DNA of 64,000 bases from UBA5239 sp031548025 (GTDB lineage: Bacteria; Verrucomicrobiota; Lentisphaeria; Victivallales; Victivallaceae). The notes under the pieces are model-generated. The model did no database searches. It saw only the letters and a program-made list of their open reading frames with translations, and had not been told where the DNA came from. The position numbers and the translations under genes are program-made. Below, piece after piece: positions 1 through 7,058 of this stretch (within the stretch, counting starts at the first letter, position 1; the number at the start of each line of letters is the position of its first letter). Location: assembly GCA_031548025.1 (NCBI GenBank), contig JAVBRM010000176.1:1-64000 (forward strand). Reading direction: 5' to 3'.

Positions 1-53
1 TTGTTATGGTTGCTGTCGGTTTGAGGCTGGCGGTTATCGTTATTCTGATTCAT
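1..53 (-). CDS. Possible start of a gene running off the left edge
   Basis: An ATG on the minus strand at 53 opens a frame that stays open to the window edge for 17 codons. The peptide is rich in asparagine, glutamine and histidine. No convincing ribosome-binding site precedes it, so this may be chance. It would be divergent from the integrase gene. Confidence 0.2.
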   Translation of the reverse strand, partial: MNQNNDNRQPQTDSNHN

Positions 54-151
54 AAGCAAAAATACGCAAACACGGTGTTGAGTTACAAGTTTATTGATTT
101 CAGTGAGTTATGAATAGTAATATTAGTGTTAATTCTTAAGGGGGATTTCCT

Positions 152-196
152 TTGGCATTCATCATCACAAGTGATTATGATGATGATGAATGCCAA
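152..196. repeat. 16-bp perfect inverted repeat over the integrase leader
   Basis: The arms at 152-167 and 181-196 are perfect reverse complements (TTGGCATTCATCATCA and its complement) separated by 13 nt. The right arm ends two bases before the Shine-Dalgarno sequence at 198-207. It could be an operator, a translation-controlling hairpin or part of a recombination site. The symmetry is seen directly; the role is inference. Confidence 0.7.
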
Positions 197-210
197 CAAA
201 AGGAGGTCCT

Positions 211-1623
211 ATGGCTAAGGTTAAGAAGGCGTTGCGGCGCGAAAAAGGTAGTGGCGGGGTTTATAAGGCTCGCGGGTATTATTATTTGCAGTATACGCCG
301 GAGACGGGAAAGCGCAAGGCGGTGACTTTGCGAAATCTGGCCGGAGAGAAGATTACTGATTTCCGGGAAGCGGATGCGGCGGCGGCCGAGTTTTTGCAGA
401 AGGAGAAGGCGTTGCAGACTATTGAGAGCCGGGAGCAGTATCTGCATGAGGTGGCTAAGGTCAAGCAGCTTCGGGCGAAGTTGACCATTACCATCGGAGA
501 AGCGTTTGAATTGGCGATCGGGAAGCCGAATGCTTTGGCGATTGCGCCGATATGGCTCGCGCGCAAGAGAGGACATTGGGTGGATTTTCAGCGGTTTCTG
601 GAAGATAATTTTCGGATTATAACATTGGATGAAGTCACGCCGGAAATGACGGAGAAATATATCTCGTATTTGCAGAGTAAGGGGTATTGGCAGCGGGAAA
701 AGAAGAGAAAAAATTGTTTGAACGATCCGGATGATCCGGACAGTCAGGTTCTTTCGCCTAAGACGATCAATCTGGTTATGATCAATTGCCGCTGGGTGTT
801 CAAGCAACTGTCGCGGGATTTGGGGTACCGGGAAGACGATAATCCTTTTTATGGTATTATCAAATTGCGGGAAGATCCGGTTCAACGGGAAGTTTTTACG
901 GACGGCGATTTGCGTAACATATTCTTGAATCCGCCGCCACTGATGGAGGGACTGTTCACGATTGGTTTATGCACGGGGTTGCGCGAGGGTGACGTGGCCA
1001 CTTTGCGTTGGCGGGAAATTTTCACTTATAATGAGGATACGAATGGTAAACCAAATTTCTACGAAGCAGAGATCGAGCGCAGAACGAGCAAAACCAAGGT
1101 GACGGTATCCATTCCGGTTGAGCGAGAGCTGGCCAACTATCTGAGCAAGCAATGGGAAATCAGCGGCGATCAGGAATATGTGTTGCCGGAGGCAGCGAAG
1201 CTGCATCGGGAAGAGCGGTTGAGCTATCAAATCATCAAGTATTTGCAATCAATCGGGATCAAAACGAAGATTGAAGTTCCGGGGCGCAAACGTCAACAGA
1301 GCGTGAAGGATTTTCATTCGTTGCGGCACAGCTTTTGCTATTATGCGGGTTTGCGTGGAGTTCCGCTGCCGATTGTGCAGAGTATCGTCGGGCATATGAA
1401 TCCGAAGATGACGATGTATTATCAGAAACATGCTGACCGCAAGGCCAAGCAGGAAGGTTTGTCGATGATGAACGGGCTTCTGATCAGTAGCAGTTTTGGC
1501 GACATCAAGCAGATTGCTGGTCCTCAGCATGAATTACGCCAGGAACTGCATAATGTAATAGATTCGGCTTCAGAGGGAAAATTGCTGGCAGTCAGGGAAT
1601 TTCTTAAAAGCTGTGTACTTTAA
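211..1623 (+). CDS. Tyrosine recombinase / phage-type integrase
   Basis: This 470-residue protein is a site-specific recombinase of the lambda-integrase/XerC superfamily, which cuts and rejoins DNA through a tyrosine. The catalytic set is visible: Arg258 in TGLREGD, His369 and Arg372 in HSLRHS, His395 in the GHMNP motif, and Tyr404 nine residues later as the likely nucleophile. The N-terminal half (about residues 1-210) looks like an arm-binding plus core-binding region with many basic residues. An upstream in-frame ATG exists at 190, but AAAGGAGGT at 198-207 sits just before the ATG at 211, which decides the start. A perfect inverted repeat covers the leader. The excisionase-like gene that follows and the relaxase farther on suggest it moves an integrative element. 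The attachment sites were not identified. Confidence 0.93.
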   Translation: MAKVKKALRREKGSGGVYKARGYYYLQYTPETGKRKAVTLRNLAGEKITDFREADAAAAEFLQKEKALQTIESREQYLHEVAKVKQLRAKLTITIGEAFELAIGKPNALAIAPIWLARKRGHWVDFQRFLEDNFRIITLDEVTPEMTEKYISYLQSKGYWQREKKRKNCLNDPDDPDSQVLSPKTINLVMINCRWVFKQLSRDLGYREDDNPFYGIIKLREDPVQREVFTDGDLRNIFLNPPPLMEGLFTIGLCTGLREGDVATLRWREIFTYNEDTNGKPNFYEAEIERRTSKTKVTVSIPVERELANYLSKQWEISGDQEYVLPEAAKLHREERLSYQIIKYLQSIGIKTKIEVPGRKRQQSVKDFHSLRHSFCYYAGLRGVPLPIVQSIVGHMNPKMTMYYQKHADRKAKQEGLSMMNGLLISSSFGDIKQIAGPQHELRQELHNVIDSASEGKLLAVREFLKSCVL

Positions 1624-1678
1624 TATAGGTATTCATCTTTGGAAATGAATTTCTGTGGTTATTGATGGGAACTTGTCG

Positions 1679-1742
1679 TATAATATCCTCCTAAACTTTG
1701 CAGCAGCACGGTGCTGTTTGTAAAGTAAAACCAAACAGGAGG
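1679..1742 (+). promoter_or_regulatory. Leader of the excisionase-like gene
   Basis: A TATAAT hexamer at 1679-1684 is followed by an imperfect inverted repeat (CTTTGCAGCAGCAC against GTGCTGTTTGTAAAG) and a strong AGGAGG at 1737-1742. No good -35 box is seen. The dyad could be an operator for the HTH protein encoded next, which is inference. Confidence 0.4.
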
Positions 1743-1749
1743 ACATCAT

Positions 1750-2073
1750 ATGATTCAACCGAAAACCATAGAAACTATCATCAAAGTCGCCCAGCCATTG
1801 ATAGAATGCGGCGCAATCTCATTGGAAGAAGTACAGAAGCTCAAAGAACTTCAGAACTGCGCCGATAAAGACAGTTATGAAATCCTGAACTTGAAGACTA
1901 TCGAAGAGGCCGCGAAAACCTTGCGTACCACACCAAAAAGTATCCACGAACTTGCCAAAGCCGGCGAACTGGAGAAGATTCATTTTTCGCGAAAAAAGGT
2001 TCTGATCCCAGAAGCCAGTATCGCCAGTTACATTGAGCGGCACAGAAATAAATCGTCAGTCTCCGGAGATTGA
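1750..2073 (+). CDS. Excisionase-like helix-turn-helix DNA-binding protein
   Basis: The 107-residue product has an N-terminal helical part and, from about residue 47, a stretch of the MerR/excisionase HTH_17 type: a TIEEAAKTLRTTPKSIHELA helix pair, then a basic wing (KIHFSRKKVLIPEASIASYI). Such proteins bind and bend DNA as recombination directionality factors or act as small repressors. It lies about 130 bp after the integrase gene on the same strand with a strong AGGAGG ribosome-binding site, a typical int-xis style arrangement. Assignment as the excisionase is inference from size, fold and position. Confidence 0.75.
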   Translation: MIQPKTIETIIKVAQPLIECGAISLEEVQKLKELQNCADKDSYEILNLKTIEEAAKTLRTTPKSIHELAKAGELEKIHFSRKKVLIPEASIASYIERHRNKSSVSGD

Positions 2074-2109
2074 CGATTTCATGGCTTGGAAATAATTGAT
2101 CACTATCTC

Positions 2110-2162
2110 CTCCCATTGTATAATATTGTTACGTAATCTTATACAACAATAATAAATGGGAG
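2110..2162. terminator. Hairpin between convergent genes
   Basis: CTCCCATT at 2110-2117 pairs with AATGGGAG at 2155-2162, and the inner A/T-rich arms also partly match. It follows the HTH gene and overlaps the 3' end of the convergent lipoprotein gene, so a bidirectional terminator is plausible. No clear T-tract is present. Confidence 0.35.
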
Positions 2163-2342
2163 TTTATGTCGACAGGATAAACCGACCGCATAGCCCTCGC
2201 GAATAGCTATGTGATCGGCTGGGCCGGGAGTTCCGTGAGGTAGATGCCCAGGTGGTGGATAAGAAAAATCTTCGGAAGATGTTCTACAACTCAGGCTAAA
2301 AAGCCCCATAAACACCAGCAGCAAACCGCATATTTTTCTCAC
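2139..2342 (-). CDS. Small predicted lipoprotein
   Basis: This 67-residue product starts with GTG at 2342. A good AAGGAG sequence five bases upstream supports the start. The N-terminus is a clear lipoprotein signal: MRK, a hydrophobic stretch LLLVFMGLFS, then a LFSLSC lipobox with the cysteine at about residue 19. The mature part is only about 49 residues, proline- and histidine-rich, with no recognised domain. Short entry/exclusion or lysis-type lipoproteins are common on conjugative elements, but no such function can be assigned here. A hairpin with a T-tract lies directly upstream of the ribosome-binding site. Confidence 0.5.
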   Translation of the reverse strand: MRKICGLLLVFMGLFSLSCRTSSEDFSYPPPGHLPHGTPGPADHIAIREGYAVGLSCRHKLPFIIVV

Positions 2343-2363
2343 GAAAACTCCTTGTGCCGCAAC

Positions 2364-2438
2364 AAAAAAGGCGGCCTCGCTGCCGCATCCTTCTGGGTCA
2401 TACCACTGCCCGTATACGTAACGACAAGCGAAGCCGCC
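2364..2438 (-). promoter_or_regulatory. Attenuator-like leader structure upstream of the lipoprotein gene
   Basis: On the minus strand, arms at 2438-2427 and 2381-2370 pair with one G-U over 12 bp, enclosing 45 nt, and six U follow (2369-2364). A shorter hairpin within the same stretch (GCGGC, loop AGCGAG, GCCGC) would end at the same U-tract and competes with the long stem. The Shine-Dalgarno of the lipoprotein gene begins about 10 nt later. This geometry resembles a terminator or attenuator in a 5' leader. No ligand or known riboswitch class is recognised. Confidence 0.45.
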
Positions 2439-2498
2439 AAAAAGCGGTTCACTACTGCGCTACGTATTTCTTTATGTGGTATTTTAGAAGGACGCGCA

Positions 2499-2516
2499 AT
2501 ACTGAAAATTCAGTAT
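2499..2516. repeat. Palindrome ATACTGAA-AA-TTCAGTAT
   Basis: A perfect 8-2-8 inverted repeat lies in the 342-nt gap between the lipoprotein start and the GcvH-like gene. It could be an operator for a dimeric regulator such as the element's HTH protein. The rest of the gap (2517-2684) is A/T-rich and shows nothing else except the GGAGGA ribosome-binding site of the next gene. Confidence 0.4.
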
Positions 2517-2684
2517 CTATGTTTAGTTTTTACTTTATTTTTGTCTTTCCCTACTTGATTTAACCTCCGAAAAATCTGTTTGAAAATTTCACGGTAATTT
2601 ACAGCCAGTTTTATTTGATTACAAGCTCATTGCCGTTATATTACGACTTCTGAACGAAAATCGCAAACATGGAGGAAATGTATA

Positions 2685-3047
2685 ATGAGATATTACACAG
2701 AGGACCATGTCTGGCTTGATGTTGCCGATGACGAAATTACGGTCGGAATGACCAAATATGGCGTCCGGGAGCTGGGCGATATTTTATCTGTCGATCTTCC
2801 GGCGGAAGGCGCGGACTACATCGTTGGCGATGATTTTGGCATCGTCAATGACTCGGACATCTATGCGCCGATCAGCGGCACCGTCAGCGAAATCAACGAA
2901 GAACTGAATGTAAATCCGGGGCTGCTGGGTAGTTCCCCGGAAGACAGAGGTTGGCTTTGCCGGTTCGAAGATTTCGACATCTCCGAACTGGACGACATGA
3001 TGACGGCTTATGACTACAACAAGTATCTGAATACGCTTCGGGGATAG
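2685..3047 (+). CDS. GcvH-like protein lacking the lipoyl-lysine loop
   Basis: The 120-residue product is collinear with glycine-cleavage H protein: YTEDHVWL at residues 4-11, a GDILSVDLP strand near 31-39, SDIYAPISG at 57-65, and an NEEL/NPGLLGSSPEDRGWL region after it. In ordinary GcvH about ten residues containing ESVKA, with the lipoylated lysine, lie between the GDD and SDIYAP strands. Here only FGIVND (51-56) is present, so the turn carrying the lysine is missing and the nearest equivalent residue is valine. It therefore cannot act as a normal aminomethyl carrier. It has a strong GGAGGA ribosome-binding site, no other glycine-cleavage gene nearby, and mobile-element neighbours on both sides. 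A scaffold, regulatory or decoy role is speculation. Confidence 0.85.
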   Translation: MRYYTEDHVWLDVADDEITVGMTKYGVRELGDILSVDLPAEGADYIVGDDFGIVNDSDIYAPISGTVSEINEELNVNPGLLGSSPEDRGWLCRFEDFDISELDDMMTAYDYNKYLNTLRG

Positions 3048-3058
3048 GCTTTCATATA

Positions 3059-3331
3059 TCAAACGAAAGTTGCCTTTATTTTCAGTTTGCGGCCGTCGAT
3101 CAGGCGGATTCGTTCCATTTGAAGCTCCTCGAACAGTTGCTGGAGGCTTTCGCTTGAGGCGATTTTTACCTGTCCGTATTCACAGTCAAACGTTATCGTC
3201 AGAAAGTCCGTCGAAGCGGTGACTTTGTCGATGTTATCGGTTTTGATGAGAATATTTTTCTCTTCCAGCAGCAGCCAGATGCGCGGACAGGGATTTTTCA
3301 GGACGTCCCAGGGTTTGGAGTTTAAGCTCAT
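3059..3331 (-). CDS. Unknown 90-residue protein encoded after the relaxase
   Basis: I do not recognise the family. The protein is small and mixed alpha/beta in appearance, with a beta-rich middle (ILIKTDNIDKVTAS, FLTITFDCEYGQVKIAS) and a short amphipathic helix SLQQLFEELQMERIRLI. It has no signal peptide or membrane segment. A GGAGG sequence seven bases before the ATG at 3331 supports it as real. It lies 15 bp after the relaxase stop on the same strand, so the two are very likely co-transcribed. The gene faces the GcvH-like gene tail to tail with only 11 bp between stops. Confidence 0.65.
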   Translation of the reverse strand: MSLNSKPWDVLKNPCPRIWLLLEEKNILIKTDNIDKVTASTDFLTITFDCEYGQVKIASSESLQQLFEELQMERIRLIDGRKLKIKATFV

Positions 3332-3346
3332 AAGTCAATCCTCCAC

Positions 3347-6300
3347 TTAGCGGTCCATGCCGCGCGGCGGCTTTTTCTTCGGCGGTAGAGACGTTTTTTT
3401 AATGATACGCGGTTTAATGATGATCTTTGGTGGTTCTTTCTCATGGTTGATATTCTCCGTTTTTGATGGTTCTATTTTCACGATTTCCGGTTCAATCCGG
3501 AGCTCCGCCTGCGTGATATGATCTGCTTTTGCCGGTTCTGGTGCTTCTGATTTCGGACGATCAGGGGGAATCGGAATCGGTGTCGCCGGATACTTATCCA
3601 CATATGGTTTGGCGGGTTTTGGCGAACCGGATAAATTCCAAAACTTTTCCATATATGGATTTTGGGCATCGGTTGATGCCGTATTCACATCGGACTTGGA
3701 ATGGGCGGCTGGAGTCGAAATCGGTGTTGCCGGATATTTTTCCGTGTATGTTTTTGAGGATTTTGATGAATCACTGAAATTCCGGAGTTTTTCCATATAT
3801 GGATTGTTGTCATACGGCGAACCACTTCTTTTCTCGGCCTCAACCACGGGTTCCGGTTTAGCCTCAACCGCAAAGCTGATATCCTGCTCGAAATACGTTT
3901 TGTCCGTGATGACTCCATAGCCGTATTTTCTGAAATGCCTGCGTCTGGCAGCTGTCTTTCGGGCAGTTTCATATACTCGGACTACCGCGCCTTTGAGATA
4001 TTCCACCAGTTTGGCTGCGCGACCTTTGATGGATTTATAGGTCGTGTTCGGCAATGTTTTCGCCTTGGCATCCCGCGCTTCCTGCGAGAGATTGAGGACG
4101 GCGTCCTGCCGGATTTCGCCTGATTTTATCAGATCATGAACACTGTTGCGATCGGAAGTAAGCGACAGCCGCGATTTCAAAAACTCTTTTTCAGGGCAAT
4201 GCAGCGCCATGTTCTGCCGTCCTCGACTGAGTGCTACATAAAACGCCTTGCGGTCCAGCGATTGCGCCGCGACCACCACATTTTCGGCGGTGCGCCCCTG
4301 GGCTTTGTGTGAGGTCGTTACCCAACCGTACTTGAATGTGTCGTATCCTTCCGGCAGATCGACCAGCTCGCGCGGCTTGCCGTCCGAATACAGCATCATC
4401 ACCTTACCGGGATTGGCGGTAATCATGGCGATATTGCCGTTATAAATACGCTGGTCACGTAAGTTCACGTTGAACTGAATCAAATCACCCTCGCACAGCT
4501 CGATTTCGCGCCGTTCACCGACCTCAATGAACTCGGCGCAACGTTTGGCATAGATCGTTTTGCCGTTATCGAGGACCAGGTTGCAATCATTGATCCCAAT
4601 GATTCTGGCCGTTTCTCCAGCCCTGGCGATACCTTTCATGTTGCGGATAAACGCCACCGCCATGCCCGGCTGATAGCTTTCCGGGTTCCGGATTTGCGCC
4701 TTTGCCCAATTCCAAGAACGGAAAACTTCCTTCGAGGCCACATCGCCTTTGATTGTGCCGTTGGATTTCAGTTTTGAGCGTACAGTATCAGTCAATTTGT
4801 CACCCTCGTCATGCGTAGGCGCCACCAATATCGCCCGGTCGATAAACTGCCCGTTTTCCGTGTATTCCATATAACTGTCCGCCGCCTGGTCCAGATATTT
4901 ATTCTTGCCCTCATGGATAAATCCATTCTGATCAAAACGTTCGAAAGCCTCCTCAAATCGCCCCAATGCGCAGTCCGAAATTCCGCGTCGGTATTCCTCG
5001 TTTCGCTGCCGGTGAATATCCGTAAGCGAAAACCGCTCGATCTCCGAATGCTCCTCCAACAAACGGAAGAAATCGCCGCTTTCCACCGCATTATGCTGCC
5101 GGGCATCCCCCACGAACAATACCCAGTATTTATTCGCGCGCGCGACCTTGACAATCTCCACGCCCTCACGCAGAGAATTCAGCCCGGATTCATCGATGAT
5201 CACATAACTCCCAGCCGGAGGTTTTTCTGGCGACAACAAAAAACTTGCGACCGTCTGTGACTGTTCAAATCCCTCTTGTTTGAGCACATCCACCGCACTA
5301 TTCGTAGGAGCAATCAAGTGAATACTCTCGATCCCGCCACTTCTTAAACCATTACAAAGTTCCTGCAGCGTCGAAGTCTTTCCGGCCCCGGCCACGCCCC
5401 GAAACAAATTGAACCGATCCTTCGAACTCAGCATCCCATGAATCAGTTCCGCCTGTTTTTGTCGCGTTTCCTGCCCTGGAAATGCCACAAAATCAGTTGC
5501 AATTGGATTCAACAGATCCTTCTGCTCCTCCACCGCCTCGATTGCGTAAATCTCCCGATTAATGATCTCCTCGGTCGAATAATAAGGATTGGCCTCCAAA
5601 CCGCCAAGATTCCGCAGTTCCGGTACATCTTTTATTGCCTTTTTCAATGTTTTCAATTCAATTCGGCCCAGATTCTGATTCAATGTCTCTGCCAATACTT
5701 TATCAAGTTTCAATACGCTGTCACGCTCGTAAACCGCAGGCAGTACCGCCTGAATCATCTCTACCGTCGCAGCATGATTCGCTGCTTTCACTTTCATGAA
5801 ATTGATTTCAGCCTCGTGCGCCATTAATTTCAACGTATGTTTCTGCGCATGCGTAAGTTGTTCAAACTGATATTCCCTTACTTCCTTGCCGCTGATCTCC
5901 TTCAATTTCTGATCCCGCGTCGTCATTGAAATGAAATTATTCTCCGTCAAAGTCGGTTTCCGCCCATGCTCTTCGATAAATTTTTTCTCCAGTTCCTCAA
6001 TCTGAGCCCGACGTTTCGAAAAGACCTCCATCACTTCATCCGACACCCCATCAATATCAAACCAGACGATATGTCCTTTGTCATCCAAGTGATTTTTTGT
6101 CTTGTAGCCCAGATCATGACACAGCCTCGCCAGCTCATTATGATAAACTTTCCCCGCATAACGGATCGCACGCACCATTTCCAAACTCTCCAAAGCCTTG
6201 AACTCTCCATCCGCCGTTTTCGTCACATTACAAACCACATTATGCGTATGCAACTGCGGATCTAATGCCCGACTCGCATCATGCCGAAACGACGCATAAA

Positions 6301-6727
6301 TAATATTTCCCGTAATTTCATAATTATTCGTCCGCGCCTGATCCCCTTTGCGCAATCTCACCGCCGCCAATTTCTCCAGTTCCCCCATCGCCACCATAAC
6401 CGCTTTCGTATGCGCCCGCATCAACCGCTCATCGAACATGCTCATTACCGATACCGATTTAGGAGCCGCACACTGAAAATCAAAAAAACGAGGCCCTCCC
6501 GACACATTTTTCTGAGTCAATTTTCCCAAAGTCTTCGGATTGATATTCTTCTGAAACAAACTGAACGCCTCCGACTCAACCTCCGCATTCCACAAATTGA
6601 AATCATAAACCAGACTCCCATACCACCGCCCCAAAACCCGTTCACCTTCCGAATAATAATCATTGCACGAAAGATGATTATGATAAAAAGACTTACCACC
6701 TCCATTAGTCGCCCTGATTTTCGTCAT
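3347..6727 (-). CDS. MobF-family relaxase-helicase (TrwC/TraI-like)
   Basis: This about 1126-residue protein should nick the transfer origin of a mobile element and unwind the strand. The N-terminal relaxase domain (about 1-330) has the MobF tyrosine pair Tyr24-Tyr25 and the three-histidine metal site His149, His160 and His162 (LHTHN). A superfamily 1 helicase follows: Walker A GVAGAGKT with Lys450, Walker B VIIDES with Asp512-Glu513, and late motifs TTSHKAQGRT and YVALSRGR near residues 800-840. The C-terminal about 150 residues are proline- and lysine-rich and hold two copies of a 48-residue repeat starting NPYMEK. The frame extends upstream to 6889, but homologous relaxases begin near the MTKIRA methionine at 6727; AAGGAAGG lies rather far upstream, so a TTG at 6736 is possible. 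No transfer-channel genes are visible, so it may be mobilised rather than self-transmissible. Confidence 0.93.
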   Translation of the reverse strand: MTKIRATNGGGKSFYHNHLSCNDYYSEGERVLGRWYGSLVYDFNLWNAEVESEAFSLFQKNINPKTLGKLTQKNVSGGPRFFDFQCAAPKSVSVMSMFDERLMRAHTKAVMVAMGELEKLAAVRLRKGDQARTNNYEITGNIIYASFRHDASRALDPQLHTHNVVCNVTKTADGEFKALESLEMVRAIRYAGKVYHNELARLCHDLGYKTKNHLDDKGHIVWFDIDGVSDEVMEVFSKRRAQIEELEKKFIEEHGRKPTLTENNFISMTTRDQKLKEISGKEVREYQFEQLTHAQKHTLKLMAHEAEINFMKVKAANHAATVEMIQAVLPAVYERDSVLKLDKVLAETLNQNLGRIELKTLKKAIKDVPELRNLGGLEANPYYSTEEIINREIYAIEAVEEQKDLLNPIATDFVAFPGQETRQKQAELIHGMLSSKDRFNLFRGVAGAGKTSTLQELCNGLRSGGIESIHLIAPTNSAVDVLKQEGFEQSQTVASFLLSPEKPPAGSYVIIDESGLNSLREGVEIVKVARANKYWVLFVGDARQHNAVESGDFFRLLEEHSEIERFSLTDIHRQRNEEYRRGISDCALGRFEEAFERFDQNGFIHEGKNKYLDQAADSYMEYTENGQFIDRAILVAPTHDEGDKLTDTVRSKLKSNGTIKGDVASKEVFRSWNWAKAQIRNPESYQPGMAVAFIRNMKGIARAGETARIIGINDCNLVLDNGKTIYAKRCAEFIEVGERREIELCEGDLIQFNVNLRDQRIYNGNIAMITANPGKVMMLYSDGKPRELVDLPEGYDTFKYGWVTTSHKAQGRTAENVVVAAQSLDRKAFYVALSRGRQNMALHCPEKEFLKSRLSLTSDRNSVHDLIKSGEIRQDAVLNLSQEARDAKAKTLPNTTYKSIKGRAAKLVEYLKGAVVRVYETARKTAARRRHFRKYGYGVITDKTYFEQDISFAVEAKPEPVVEAEKRSGSPYDNNPYMEKLRNFSDSSKSSKTYTEKYPATPISTPAAHSKSDVNTASTDAQNPYMEKFWNLSGSPKPAKPYVDKYPATPIPIPPDRPKSEAPEPAKADHITQAELRIEPEIVKIEPSKTENINHEKEPPKIIIKPRIIKKTSLPPKKKPPRGMDR
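3620..3815 (-). repeat. Tandem 48-codon repeat in the relaxase tail
   Basis: Two in-frame copies, offset by 144 bp, encode related segments: NPYMEKLRNFSDSS followed by EKYPATPIS, and NPYMEKFWNLSGSP followed by DKYPATPIP. They lie in the presumably disordered C-terminal tail. Such repeats are often short protein-binding motifs. Confidence 0.75.
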
Positions 6728-6988
6728 ATTAAACAAAACAATCACCTTCCTTGAAAATTGCCACACAAAATTTGAAACTATTTCCATGATACAATCCCCA
6801 AACAAAAATAGCAAGATCCCATCACCCTTCGAATCGTCAAGCTCCGCAAATTGACGATCTATTTTATTAAAACGCAATACCCCGAACATTTTCGGATTTT
6901 CAAGAGGCCAGTCGGAAATTCGATAAATCCTTATTTTTCATGGTTTGTTCTTGTCAGCACTTATTTCAAATAAACTTCAAATCGGCTA

Positions 6989-7017
6989 TTGACAATTCAT
7001 ATCCGGGGAACTATAAT
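6989..7017 (+). promoter_or_regulatory. Consensus sigma-70 promoter of the GntR/LacI gene
   Basis: TTGACA at 6989-6994 and TATAAT at 7012-7017 match the bacterial housekeeping consensus perfectly and are 17 bp apart. The expected start is near 7024, about 35 nt before the regulator's ATG. The rest of the 331-nt gap (6728-6988) carries the relaxase leader on the other strand and shows nothing else. Confidence 0.85.
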
Positions 7018-7018
7018 A

Positions 7019-7037
7019 TATACAAATAGGTATACAA
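7019..7037 (+). promoter_or_regulatory. Candidate operator: direct TATACAA repeats over the start site
   Basis: TATACAA occurs at 7019-7025 and again at 7031-7037, 12 bp apart and overlapping the predicted transcription start. That position would suit autorepression by the GntR/LacI protein encoded next. The repeats are seen; the binding is inference. Confidence 0.45.
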
Positions 7038-7058
7038 TATAATGAAAAGTATTTTTAT

